From: Phycisphaerales bacterium
GTDB lineage: Bacteria; Planctomycetota; Phycisphaerae; UBA1845
DNA: 64,000 bases
Assembly: GCA_020639115.1 (NCBI GenBank)
Contig: JACKHG010000016.1
Span: forward strand, 1-64,000
Reading direction: 5' to 3'
Positions 8,841 to 18,100 of the stretch are shown piece after piece. The translations under genes were made by a program, and so were the position numbers. Every line of letters begins with the position of its first letter. Position 1 is the stretch's first letter. The notes below the pieces were generated by a model. The model made no database searches, was not told the origin of the DNA, and was given only the letters and a program-made list of their open reading frames with translations.

Positions 8841-11800
8841 GTGAAGAAACGAATTTTCGGGGCAGGGGTGTCGTTCATTGCCGCGTTGGCAATGTTCGCG
8901 GCGGTGCAAGCCAGCACCGCAATGGCTGAAGATGCGCCATTCAAGAAGGCGACGCCAGCGATCATCAAGGACGGCGCGTCGACCCAGGCGGCTCCGGCAC
9001 GCGTCAAGCAGGGCAAGGCGGCACTTGCGGACGTACCGACCTATGAGGCGGTCCCCACCGACAGCAAGGTGGTCACGCCCGGCGGAAACACGGTCCCCGT
9101 ATTCCGCGTCGATCGCGACCTGGTGGCTGCCAGCGACGCGCCCGAAGGCCGTTCGGGCCCCAACGAGACCGTGCTGGCCAAGTCGACCGGTGCGGCCTAC
9201 TACGGTGCCGCGGACTGGTATGAGGTGTACGACCTCAACAACACCCTGCCCACTCCGTACGCCATCAGCTTCCTGTCGGCGTACGCAGGCGATTCCGGCA
9301 CGGAAAACACGTACTGCACCACCGAGCGTTACATCCTGTTCGAACTGTACGACACGCACCTTTGTGACGCTCCGAACAATCCCACGACGTGCACACCCAA
9401 CTGCGGTCAGATCGTTCAGTCCGGCTACCTGGGTGGCTTGATCGTCAACCTGGGCCTGCACCCCGCGACTTCGTCCGTCTGCGGCGGCACGGCCAGTCGC
9501 TTCGACTTCTTCCGCTTCAGCGTGGACGCCGGCGCCGACCCGCAGATTTTCCGGATGTACGCGCCCGCAGACGGGCTCGTCACCGTCGTGATGCGCATGG
9601 GTACGGTCGTCGGCGGCGTGTTCGTCCCCGCGCCGGGACGTACGGACACGACCAACATCAGCATCATCTTCGCGACGGACGCAACCGGCGGTACCTACAG
9701 CGTCGGTAATCGCGTCGACAGCACCAACTTCTCGGACGGCTTCGGGGGTGCGAGCGAGACCGACCGTATCTACACCAGCGGTGACGGCCCCCTGGCATTC
9801 GCCGGCGGTACCGATCCGGGTGTTGTCGACTTCGAAATGCGCGGTCGCCCCATGAACGACTGCAACAACAACGGCATTCCGGATGACTTCGAGATCATCT
9901 GCGACGCAATCCCCGACACGGGTGCGGGTTCGGCGTGTGGCGCGGGTACCTGCGAGTACTATGCCGACACCGACACGAACGGCTTCTTCTGGAACAACCC
10001 GTTCTTCGTCAACCCGTTGACCACCGCGGCCTGCGAGACGGCCTGCTTGCCCGCCGGAGTCGATGCCGATACCAACGGCATCATCGATGAGTGCGTTACG
10101 GGCGACTGCGACAACAACGGTATCGTGGACGCCTGCGATATCAGCTGCAGTGCCATCAACCCGGCGACCACCCAGCTCTGCAGCACGGACTATCCGGGCA
10201 CGTGCGGCACCGGGTCGGACTGCGACGCCAACGGCGCGCTGGACGCCTGCCAGATCGTCGGCCACGACTGCAACAGCAACGGCATTCTCGACGCGTGCGA
10301 CATCGCCGGCGGTACGGAGCAGGACTGCCAGCCGGACGGCATCCCGGATGCCTGCCAGGTGGCGGACGGCAGCGTCGCCGACTGCGACGCCGACGGCGTG
10401 CCGGATCGCTGCGTGCGGCCCATCCCGTTCGACTGCAACCAGAACGGCGTGGAGGACTACTGCGACATCCTGTACGGCAACGCCAATGACCAGAATGCCG
10501 ACGGCATTCCGGATCAGTGCCCCGGCGAAACCTGCCACCTGCTCTTCCAGGAGCCGGTCGGCGGCTTCGAGGACGCCGCGTACGTCCCGGGCGCCGCGCT
10601 GGACGGAGTCGATCCGAATGGTGATGGCGACACCTGGGGCAACAGTGACGGCGGTTGGACCACCGAGTCCGGCAGCTTCACGCCCAATCCGCCGAACGGT
10701 GCGGTGGGTGGCGGCACCAAGCGCATCAACGGCGCTGGCGCCAACTCCCCGGCCGGCTTCCCGCAGTTCCTGTTCAGCGAGAACTTCTTCGGCTCCGCGC
10801 AGCGTTCGGTTGCTCCGCTCGAGCGGCTCAGCTTCGACTATCGCGTGACGGGCTCGCCGACCAATGCGTCGCACGACCTGCACTTCCAGCTCGGCGACTA
10901 CAACGACAGCAACAACGCGGTGATCGTCCGCTGGACCTCGACCGTCAGCGATCTGGGCACCAACGGGGCTGTCCCGGGCAACATCTGGCTGATCGTCGGT
11001 GATGGAACGGGCAACGACACCGTCCTCGTCGACACCGGCGTTGCCGTGGACAACAACGCGCACCGCATGGCGATCGAGCTGTATCCGGCTTCGCAGACCG
11101 TCACGGTCAAGCAGGACGGCGTCGCCATCGCGAGCAATCAGCCGACGTTCGAGAACGTCCTGCGTCTGGACGAGTTCGGTGCGGGTTCACGCACCTTCAT
11201 CGCCCCGGCGGGCAGCGGCACCATGGACCTCGAGCTGGACAACTTCCAGTGGTGTGCAGCCGGCGGCGACGTGGATTGCTCGATCTACAAGTTGCCGGAC
11301 GGCACGCCTTCGGATGATTGCGACAGCAACGGCATCTGTGACGTGTTCGAGCTGACGAATCGCGACCGCGATCACAACAACCAGCTCGACGTTTGCCAGG
11401 GCTACTGCAACGACTGCAACCACAACAGCCTGGACGACAGCTACGAAATCGCCCAGGGGTCGCTGGTCGACACCTCGCCGGCAAACGGCGTCCCGGACGT
11501 GTGCGAGCCGGCCACCGGCTACAACTACGACTTCAGCAACTTCAACACGGGCGATGTGTCGGGCCAGCTCGGCTGGTGGGCCTTCACCGGTGTGAACGCT
11601 GTCGGTGAGATCCGCAACGACAACACCATGGGGACGAATTCGAAGTACCTCGTGGTGAAGAGTCGCTCGACGACCTCCGTCGGCACGGGCTTCGTGCTCG
11701 GACCGCGTCAGGCCTCGTTGACGGATGCCGACATCGAGCTCTGGTCGTGGAAGATGCGGGTGAACGACCCGAGCAACACGAATGACTGGGGTCGCGTGTT

Positions 11801-13166
11801 CGTCGAAATCCTCGACATGTGCGACGATCCGCCAGCCAACCCGAACCTGATCAGTGACATCATTGCCTCGCGTAACGTGGGCCTGGAAGTCACGCGCCTC
11901 AACTCGAATGAGGGCTCGGGCACCGTGCTTGCCGGTGGTGCATCCAACGTGTACGTGCTGGGTACGCCTTCCGGTGTGCCGCAGTACGAGCTGGCCAACC
12001 CGATCCAGATCTCCAACGTGACGGCGAACATCCACAACAACACGTGGGCGGCTGGTCTGCGCATCAACAACAACTCCGGTAGCGGCCAGCAGGGTGGTGC
12101 GCTCTGGGCTCAGCTCCAGACGGACATCACGCTGCCGACGCCGGGCGCTACGGCGAAGCAGATTGGTAGTGCGACCACGGGCGAGACCACCAGTCAGATC
12201 ACCGATCTGGCCGGTGCGCTGCGTTGGCGTGGTGGCGATCGCCAGTTGTGGATCCGGACGGACGGCAACTACGGTGTCAACGACGACATCGAGTTCCTGT
12301 TCGACGACTTCAAGTACAGCACGTACACCGACTGCGACGGCGACAACATCGTGGACAGTGTCTTCTTGGCGTCGAATCCCAACCACGACCAGAACGGCGA
12401 CATGATTCCCGATCGTTGTCAGGACTGCGACAACAACTGCCCGCCATTCCCGCTCGCGAACAACGATCCGTGCCTGGATCCGAACTCGCTGGCCGGCAAC
12501 GACTGCAATGGCAACCTGATTCCGGACAACTGCGACGTGGATCCGAATCTGCCGGGTCAGCGTCTGGCGCTGCGTGAGTACTACGCCGGTGGCGGTTCGT
12601 GTGACTTCAACTCGAACGGCGTCCCCGACGAGTGCGAAGCCGGCTTCGCCGATTGCAACGGCAACGGCTGTAACGATGCCAACGAGCTGGCCTCGGCCGG
12701 TTTCGGCGGCACGGCGACGGACGTCGACAACAACGGCGTTCTGGACGAGTGCCAGGCGGACTGCAACCACAACAACGTGCCCGATTCGCGCGATCTGTCG
12801 CTCGGCGTGGCGAGTGGTGGTAGCCAGGACGCCGACGAGTTCGCGGGCCCGCTGACGAACGACGGCAAGCCGGACGAGTGCTGCATCGACGGTCCGGGTG
12901 GTGTCGTGATCGCCGCCAACGGCGACATGGACCACGACGGCGACCGCGACGCGAAGGACTTCCAGTTGATCCAGCGTTGTGCGGGTCAGACGCCTCCGGC
13001 GTGCCCGGACAGCGGCTGTGTCGACGGTGCCGGTACCGTCCGTGGTTCCGCCACGGGTGGTATCAACTGGGACGGCCTGCAGTGCGGTTGTGCCGACTTC
13101 AACGGCGACGGCAAGGTCGACACGTGCGACCTGGAGGTCTTCCAGTCGTTGATCACCGGTCCGTAG
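8841..13166 (+). CDS. Giant secreted Ca-binding repeat protein with C-terminal dockerin-like motifs (paralog 1)
   Basis: 1441 residues. The start is GTG 8841, preceded by GGAGGAA at 8 nt spacing, giving KKRIFGAG, a hydrophobic core and a cleavage site after about residue 28 (STAMA/ED). Residues about 90-330 form a conserved N-terminal domain shared with the next gene. Then come many repeats of the form DCNxNGxPDxCE, about 17 in all, in several blocks; they resemble thrombospondin type 3/EF-hand Ca loops. Between blocks lie a jelly-roll-like domain that opens with a GGFEDAAYVPG-type sequence and a second beta-rich domain unique to this copy. The C-terminus has two dockerin-like Ca motifs (DMDHDGDRDAKDF and DFNGDGKVDTCDLEVF). 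No catalytic motif is visible; a surface or matrix role is likely. Two hairpins follow the stop. Confidence 0.9.
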   Translation: MKKRIFGAGVSFIAALAMFAAVQASTAMAEDAPFKKATPAIIKDGASTQAAPARVKQGKAALADVPTYEAVPTDSKVVTPGGNTVPVFRVDRDLVAASDAPEGRSGPNETVLAKSTGAAYYGAADWYEVYDLNNTLPTPYAISFLSAYAGDSGTENTYCTTERYILFELYDTHLCDAPNNPTTCTPNCGQIVQSGYLGGLIVNLGLHPATSSVCGGTASRFDFFRFSVDAGADPQIFRMYAPADGLVTVVMRMGTVVGGVFVPAPGRTDTTNISIIFATDATGGTYSVGNRVDSTNFSDGFGGASETDRIYTSGDGPLAFAGGTDPGVVDFEMRGRPMNDCNNNGIPDDFEIICDAIPDTGAGSACGAGTCEYYADTDTNGFFWNNPFFVNPLTTAACETACLPAGVDADTNGIIDECVTGDCDNNGIVDACDISCSAINPATTQLCSTDYPGTCGTGSDCDANGALDACQIVGHDCNSNGILDACDIAGGTEQDCQPDGIPDACQVADGSVADCDADGVPDRCVRPIPFDCNQNGVEDYCDILYGNANDQNADGIPDQCPGETCHLLFQEPVGGFEDAAYVPGAALDGVDPNGDGDTWGNSDGGWTTESGSFTPNPPNGAVGGGTKRINGAGANSPAGFPQFLFSENFFGSAQRSVAPLERLSFDYRVTGSPTNASHDLHFQLGDYNDSNNAVIVRWTSTVSDLGTNGAVPGNIWLIVGDGTGNDTVLVDTGVAVDNNAHRMAIELYPASQTVTVKQDGVAIASNQPTFENVLRLDEFGAGSRTFIAPAGSGTMDLELDNFQWCAAGGDVDCSIYKLPDGTPSDDCDSNGICDVFELTNRDRDHNNQLDVCQGYCNDCNHNSLDDSYEIAQGSLVDTSPANGVPDVCEPATGYNYDFSNFNTGDVSGQLGWWAFTGVNAVGEIRNDNTMGTNSKYLVVKSRSTTSVGTGFVLGPRQASLTDADIELWSWKMRVNDPSNTNDWGRVFVEILDMCDDPPANPNLISDIIASRNVGLEVTRLNSNEGSGTVLAGGASNVYVLGTPSGVPQYELANPIQISNVTANIHNNTWAAGLRINNNSGSGQQGGALWAQLQTDITLPTPGATAKQIGSATTGETTSQITDLAGALRWRGGDRQLWIRTDGNYGVNDDIEFLFDDFKYSTYTDCDGDNIVDSVFLASNPNHDQNGDMIPDRCQDCDNNCPPFPLANNDPCLDPNSLAGNDCNGNLIPDNCDVDPNLPGQRLALREYYAGGGSCDFNSNGVPDECEAGFADCNGNGCNDANELASAGFGGTATDVDNNGVLDECQADCNHNNVPDSRDLSLGVASGGSQDADEFAGPLTNDGKPDECCIDGPGGVVIAANGDMDHDGDRDAKDFQLIQRCAGQTPPACPDSGCVDGAGTVRGSATGGINWDGLQCGCADFNGDGKVDTCDLEVFQSLITGP

Positions 13167-13183
13167 TGTTGCTTTGACCAATC

Positions 13184-13209
13184 CCTGCCGGGCCGCTGGG
13201 CCCGGCAGG
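13184..13209 (+). terminator. Stem-loop after paralog 1 (first of two)
   Basis: Perfect 11-bp stem CCTGCCGGGCC / GGCCCGGCAGG with a 4-nt loop, 18 nt after the stop codon. No T-run follows directly, so it may act with the second hairpin or stabilise the 3' end of the mRNA. Confidence 0.6.
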
Positions 13210-13223
13210 ACTTACCCTTAACC

Positions 13224-13275
13224 CAACCCGCCCGTTTCTCCCCGAATCCGGGGTAGAAGCGGGCGGGTTGCTTTT
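13224..13275 (+). terminator. Second stem-loop after paralog 1 with T-run
   Basis: Long hairpin with outer stem CAACCCGCCCG / CGGGCGGGTTG and an inner stem of nearly ten pairs, followed by CTTTTCT. This is the likelier transcription end for the upstream gene, separating it from paralog 2. Confidence 0.7.
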
Positions 13276-13382
13276 CTGGGGTGCCACTACCTTGTGAATT
13301 CATTTGCCCGCCTGCGCCGGCTCGCGCATAATTGAGTTATCACGTGTCGCTCCCGCCCGCGTGCATCTCAGGAGAGCATGTC

Positions 13383-15884
13383 ATGAGTCGATCTGTGGGA
13401 GCCTGTACGCTGTCGGTCATCATCATCTGCAGCAACGCAGCCGACGCGGTTGCACAAGCGGAATCTACCGGTTTCACCCGCGCGGCCGCAGCCGAGAAAG
13501 AGTTCACGCGTGCTCGACCAGTCGCGGTGGACGCTGCGGAGGCGGCGTCGGCCGATGTCGCAGACGCGCTGGCCACGGGCACGCAGGCCTACACGCCGGA
13601 GGGCCGGGCGGTTCCGGTGTATCGCGTGGAGCGGTCCGCGCAAACCGCAGCGCCGTCGCCGGTGGGGAGCGGCGTGGACGACGAGTTCGTGCTTTTTCAA
13701 GCGACGGCCGCGCGATACTATGGAACGGCTGACTGGTATCAGGTCTGGGACCTGGCCACATTAGGGCCCTACGCAATCAGCTACGTCTCGGCATTCGCCG
13801 GCGATACCGGCAACACCGCAATCTACTGCAGCACGGACCGCTACCACCTGCTCGAGTTGTACGACGCGCACTACTGTTCGGGCGACGTCTGCGCACCCGA
13901 GTGCGGGAACGCGATCCATGGTGGGTACCTTGGCGGGTTGTTGGTCAACTTAGGGCCGCACGATCCCGCGGACCCGATCTGCGGCGGCACCAGCGGCTCG
14001 AACCAGGATTTCTTCCGCTGGACGGTGCAGGCCGGGCCCGCGCCCGCAACTTTCCCCCTGTCTACGCCGACAGACGGTCGTGTGGTCGCGGTCCATCGTC
14101 TGGGAACCTTGAGCGGCGGTGTCTTTGTGCCGGTCCCCGCGCGGAGTGACGATACGGGTCTCAGTCTCATTCACGCCTCACTAGGCGGCGCTACGGTGAC
14201 CGCCGGTGGCGTGGTGGCAGGCACGTGGTTCTCCGATGGTTACGGTGGCGGTAATGAAAGCGACCGCATCTATGAACCAGAAGACGGTCCGCTGGTGCTC
14301 AGCGGCAAATACGAGGCAGTGCTGGACTGCGAGATCCGGGGCCGCTATCGGCACGATTGCAATGATAACGGCTACCCCGATGAATGGGAGATGACCTGCT
14401 ACGAGAATCCTGAGGCCGGGCCGGCCTGTCGCGCTTACGAGTGCGCGTTCTACCACGATCTCAATACGACAGGCGCGATGTGGAACGACCCCCACTTCAG
14501 CAATCCGCTGGTGGCCGCCGGGTGCGAAGACGGCTGCATCCCGGGGAGCTTCGCCACCTGCGGCGAATGTAATACCAATGGGGTCCCGGACGTATGTGAC
14601 CTCAGTTGCGACAACTTTTTCGGTTTCGACCTGTGCAGTGTGCTCTTTCCCGGCGAATGTGGAACAGGCACCGACTGCGACAGGAACGGCGTGATCGATG
14701 AATGTCAGCTTCCGGGGCATGACTGCAACGCTAACGGCGTACTCGACTTCTGCGACATCGCAAGCGACACCTCTGCGGACTGCGACGCCAATAGACAACC
14801 CGACGAATGCGAAATTGCCAGCGGCGCTGTTGACGATTGCGATTCCAACGGCGTGCCGGACCGCTGTGAACGCCCGGAGTACTACGACTGCAATGGCAAT
14901 GCGCTGGAGGACTATTGTGATATTCTCTCCGGGCAGTCAGGCGATCTGAACGGTGACGGCGTGCCCGATGAATGCCCGGACCGCTGCGTCCAGTTGTTCG
15001 AAGCGCCGGTGGGCGGCTTTGAGGATGCGGCGTACGTGCCGGGTTCGCTGGACGGCGTCGATCCGAACGGCGATGGGGAGGCCTGGAGCGTCTACGGCGG
15101 CTGGAGCGTGGAGGCCGGGAGCTTTCCGGCGGTGCCACCGGTCGTCGGCGGCGGAAGCAAGCGCATCCGCGGCGCGGGGGCGAACAGTCCGGATGGATTT
15201 CCCAATTTCATGTTCAGCGAGAATTTCTTCGGGCCCGCGCCGCACCCACTGGTCCGGCGTGAAACGCTCAGCTTCGACTACCGCATCGTCGGCACGCCGA
15301 CCGGCGCGGCGCACGACCTGCATTTTCAGCTCGGCGACTACAACGACGCCAACAACGCGGTGATCGTCCGCTGGACCTCGACGGTGAGCGACCTGGGCAC
15401 GAACGGGGCTGTCCCCGGCCACATCTGGCTGCTCGTCGGGGACGGCAGCGGTGACGTGCAGTGTTACGATACCGGAGTCGCGGTGGATAACGCCGCGCAT
15501 CGCATGACAATGGAGGTGGACTTCGGGGCGCAGCGGGTGACCGTTCTCCACGACGACGCCGTTGTCGCCACCGACCTTCCGACGTTCGAGTACGTGCAAC
15601 GCCTGGATGAATTCGGCGCCGGCTCGCGCACCTTCCACGCGCCGGCGGGCGCAGGCTTCATGGATCTGCAGCTTGACAACTTCGAATGGTGCCAGTTGGG
15701 GGCCGCCCTCTCGTGCGCCGACATTGACCGCGACGGCGACGTCGACCTCACCGATTACCATCAGCTTCAGCTTTGCGCTGCCGGCAGCGCCGCCGCCTGT
15801 GGCTGTGCCGATGCCGATAATGACGGCGACGTTGATGCCTACGACGTGGGGGTCTTTGTCGGCGAGCTGACCGGCCCGAACTGA
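13383..15884 (+). CDS. Secreted Ca-binding repeat protein with dockerin-like C-terminus (paralog 2)
   Basis: 833 residues from ATG 13383, which has AGGAGAG about 8 nt upstream; the upstream in-frame ATG-less extension from 13332 is not supported. A signal peptide is seen at residues 1-26 (ends AVAQA/ES). The domain order follows the N-terminal 800 residues of the preceding gene: conserved N-terminal domain, DCNxNGxPDxCE repeats, the GGFEDAAYVPG-type beta domain, then directly the two-motif dockerin-like end (DRDGDVDLTDY and DNDGDVDAYDV). The second half of paralog 1 is absent. DNA identity between the copies is very high around 15330-15430 versus 10890-10990, so this is a tandem duplication with a domain loss or gain. 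Probable cell-surface structural protein. Confidence 0.9.
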   Translation: MSRSVGACTLSVIIICSNAADAVAQAESTGFTRAAAAEKEFTRARPVAVDAAEAASADVADALATGTQAYTPEGRAVPVYRVERSAQTAAPSPVGSGVDDEFVLFQATAARYYGTADWYQVWDLATLGPYAISYVSAFAGDTGNTAIYCSTDRYHLLELYDAHYCSGDVCAPECGNAIHGGYLGGLLVNLGPHDPADPICGGTSGSNQDFFRWTVQAGPAPATFPLSTPTDGRVVAVHRLGTLSGGVFVPVPARSDDTGLSLIHASLGGATVTAGGVVAGTWFSDGYGGGNESDRIYEPEDGPLVLSGKYEAVLDCEIRGRYRHDCNDNGYPDEWEMTCYENPEAGPACRAYECAFYHDLNTTGAMWNDPHFSNPLVAAGCEDGCIPGSFATCGECNTNGVPDVCDLSCDNFFGFDLCSVLFPGECGTGTDCDRNGVIDECQLPGHDCNANGVLDFCDIASDTSADCDANRQPDECEIASGAVDDCDSNGVPDRCERPEYYDCNGNALEDYCDILSGQSGDLNGDGVPDECPDRCVQLFEAPVGGFEDAAYVPGSLDGVDPNGDGEAWSVYGGWSVEAGSFPAVPPVVGGGSKRIRGAGANSPDGFPNFMFSENFFGPAPHPLVRRETLSFDYRIVGTPTGAAHDLHFQLGDYNDANNAVIVRWTSTVSDLGTNGAVPGHIWLLVGDGSGDVQCYDTGVAVDNAAHRMTMEVDFGAQRVTVLHDDAVVATDLPTFEYVQRLDEFGAGSRTFHAPAGAGFMDLQLDNFEWCQLGAALSCADIDRDGDVDLTDYHQLQLCAAGSAAACGCADADNDGDVDAYDVGVFVGELTGPN

Positions 15885-15930
15885 TCCGCGCGCCGGCCGT
15901 TGCCGGAGCTGCTGCTCAACCGCTCGAGAC

Positions 15931-15964
15931 TGCGGCTGATCGGGGGCGATCCCGATCAGCCGCA
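15931..15964 (+). terminator. Stem-loop after paralog 2
   Basis: Perfect 14-bp stem (TGCGGCTGATCGGG and its complement) around a 6-nt loop, 47 nt after the stop. Only a weak T-run follows (TTGCCTTCC), so it is a probable but not textbook terminator. Confidence 0.6.
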
Positions 15965-16052
15965 TTGCCTTCCGGTTGCCGCTGCATACGCGCGGACCCC
16001 GCCGCGCAAGTTGCAAAAAGCGCCCTCCAGCGCTATAAGGGCTGATCCCTGT

Positions 16053-16071
16053 CAGGTGCAACCGGCACCTG
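16053..16071 (+). promoter_or_regulatory. Small hairpin with T-run in the glyA leader
   Basis: CAGGTGC / GCACCTG around a 5-nt loop, followed by CCTTTTC and, directly, the glyA Shine-Dalgarno GAGGAG. The arrangement could attenuate transcription or mask the ribosome-binding site. I could not match it to the tetrahydrofolate or glycine riboswitch classes. Confidence 0.3.
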
Positions 16072-16092
16072 CCTTTTCGAGGAGAAGCGCTT

Positions 16093-17355
16093 ATGTCCGC
16101 CGTAGTGCCCGCCACCGCATCCGCCATCGCCGCAACCGACCGTGCCGCCTTCGCGATTCTGGAGGCCGAGCAGCAGCGTCAGCACGACACGCTGGAGCTG
16201 ATCGCCTCGGAGAACCACGTTTCGCCGGCGGTGCGCGAGGCCGTCGGGTCGGTCTTCACCAACAAGTACGCCGAGGGCTATCCCGGCAAACGCTACTACG
16301 GCGGCTGCGTCAACATGGACGCGGCTGAGGATCTGGCCCGCGATCGCGCGAAACAGCTCTTTGGTTGCGACCACGTCAACGTTCAGCCGCACTCGGGCAG
16401 CCAGGCGAACACGGCTGTCTATCTGGCGTGCCTTGAGCCAGGTGACACCGTCCTGTCGCTCGACCTCGCGCACGGCGGCCATCTGTCGCACGGGCTCAAG
16501 GTGAACATCAGCGGGATGCTCTACAACATCGTTTCCTACGGTGTTGATCGCGAAAGCGAATGCCTCGACTACGCCGCCATCCGCGCACTCGCGCGCGAAC
16601 ACAAACCCAAGCTGATTATCTCGGGCGCGAGCGCGTACCCGCGCACGATCGACTTCAACGCTTTCGCGGAGATTGCGAACGAAGTCGGTGCTCTGCACCT
16701 TGCGGACATCGCCCACATTGCGGGCCTCGTCGCCGTGGGGCTGCACCCGTCGCCCGTGCCGATGTCCGCCTTCGTGACCACGACGACGCACAAGACGCTG
16801 CGCGGTCCGCGCGGCGGCATGATCATGTGCAAGGAGGACTACGCGAAGAAAATCGATTCGCGCATCTTCCCCGGTACCCAAGGCGGTCCGCTCATGCACG
16901 TCGTGCTGGGCAAGGCCGTCGCGTTCGGCGAGGCGCTCACCCCGGAATTCAAGGCGTACCAGGGGCGCATCCTGGAAAACGCCCAGGTGCTCGCCGAGCG
17001 CCTCGTGGCGGCGGGCAACCGCATCGTCTCCGGCGGGACCGACAACCACCTCATGCTGCTCGACCTCCGCGCCAACTACCCCGACGTCACCGGCAAGGAC
17101 GCGGAAAGCTGGCTCGAAACGTCCGGCATCATCGTCAACAAGAACATGATCCCCTTCGACGAGCGCAAGCCGATCCACACCAGCGGCCTGCGCATCGGCA
17201 CGCCCGCGGTGACCACCCGCGGCATGAAGGCCGAGGAGATGAGGACGATCGCCGGGTGGATCGATACCGTGCTCCACAGCCGGGGTGACGCCGCGGTGAT
17301 GGCGCGCGTGCGCGGGGAGGTCTCTGCGCTGTGCGACCAGTTCCCCCTGCCGTGA
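16093..17355 (+). CDS. glyA: Serine hydroxymethyltransferase
   Basis: PLP enzyme interconverting serine plus tetrahydrofolate with glycine plus 5,10-methylene-THF in the cytoplasm, the main one-carbon source. 420 residues is the normal length. Family landmarks: LIASENHVSPAVREA at 37-50, the YPGKRYYGG loop, HGGHLSHG, and the PLP lysine Lys234 in TTTTHKTLRGPRGG. The ATG at 16093 has GAGGAG upstream. It heads a run with the lipoprotein gene (overlap TGATG), the thioredoxin/TPR gene and xseAB, so probably one operon. Confidence 0.97.
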   Translation: MSAVVPATASAIAATDRAAFAILEAEQQRQHDTLELIASENHVSPAVREAVGSVFTNKYAEGYPGKRYYGGCVNMDAAEDLARDRAKQLFGCDHVNVQPHSGSQANTAVYLACLEPGDTVLSLDLAHGGHLSHGLKVNISGMLYNIVSYGVDRESECLDYAAIRALAREHKPKLIISGASAYPRTIDFNAFAEIANEVGALHLADIAHIAGLVAVGLHPSPVPMSAFVTTTTHKTLRGPRGGMIMCKEDYAKKIDSRIFPGTQGGPLMHVVLGKAVAFGEALTPEFKAYQGRILENAQVLAERLVAAGNRIVSGGTDNHLMLLDLRANYPDVTGKDAESWLETSGIIVNKNMIPFDERKPIHTSGLRIGTPAVTTRGMKAEEMRTIAGWIDTVLHSRGDAAVMARVRGEVSALCDQFPLP

Positions 17356-18044
17356 TGCGAATCCTGGCGCGCAAGTTGCGGATGATCGTGCTCATCGGCG
17401 CCGCGGCCTGGGGCGCCGGGGCCGGCTGCACGCGCAACACGCTGCAGCTTGTCGACATGGATCTGCGCAGCGTTCCCGACGCCGGGCCGCTCGTCGAGCG
17501 CATCACACTGGACGACTGTTACTGGTGGCAAACCCAAGAGGGCCTCGCCGTCGCGGCGGCCCGCGGGCCGGTCCGGGCCACCGGCTCGCCGCGCAAACGC
17601 GTCGATCTTTCCTTCGTCTTTACCGGTCTGCCCGCCGGGCAGAGTCGCAACTACCTGCTCAATACCGAGTCGCTGCGGGCCTACGTGCGCCAGGGTTCGA
17701 CACATCGCCGTTACCGTTCTGCGAGCGGAATTGCCGCGGTCTGGCTGGAACCGGGCGGAGAGCTGCGTGTAAAATTCCGCGTGCTCGCGCGGCGGGAGAC
17801 CTTTCATATTCTGACAGGGTGGTCGCCCGCAGGTGAAACAATGCTGTTGGGCGAGTTGCAGGCCCGTCATGACGGCGTGACCGCCCAGGCAATTCTGCAG
17901 CGCAGTGAAGCCGACGGCATGAATCGAACCGACCGGGCGAATACACCCGTCGAAGGGCGACCGCGGCCGGTTCAGGTGTTTGGGCCGCCCGTGGAGGAGC
18001 CGCAGGCGCCGCCGCCCGTTCACGAACGCGGCCCGAACCGCTAG
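17355..18044 (+). CDS. Hypothetical lipoprotein
   Basis: 229 residues, translationally coupled to glyA: its ATG overlaps the glyA stop (TGATG). The N-terminus is basic, then hydrophobic, with GAGAGC at about residues 20-25 acting as a lipobox, so a membrane-anchored periplasmic protein is likely. The body is beta-rich with no motif I recognise, and the tail is Pro-rich. A conserved folate or DNA repair role cannot be read from it; its position between glyA and a thioredoxin-like gene is the only context. Confidence 0.75.
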   Translation: MRILARKLRMIVLIGAAAWGAGAGCTRNTLQLVDMDLRSVPDAGPLVERITLDDCYWWQTQEGLAVAAARGPVRATGSPRKRVDLSFVFTGLPAGQSRNYLLNTESLRAYVRQGSTHRRYRSASGIAAVWLEPGGELRVKFRVLARRETFHILTGWSPAGETMLLGELQARHDGVTAQAILQRSEADGMNRTDRANTPVEGRPRPVQVFGPPVEEPQAPPPVHERGPNR

Positions 18045-18100
18045 AATGGCGCGTTCAGTTCCACGGGTACCGGCATCAGTAGAGGGATGGACATTCCGCG

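Noticed and set aside
8748..13181. Two minus-strand ORFs of 771 and 664 residues opposite the giant repeat protein
   Set aside because: The plus-strand frame has a signal peptide, Shine-Dalgarno and recurrent Ca motifs; the antisense frames are open only because the repeated GAC/AAC codons avoid stops on the other strand.
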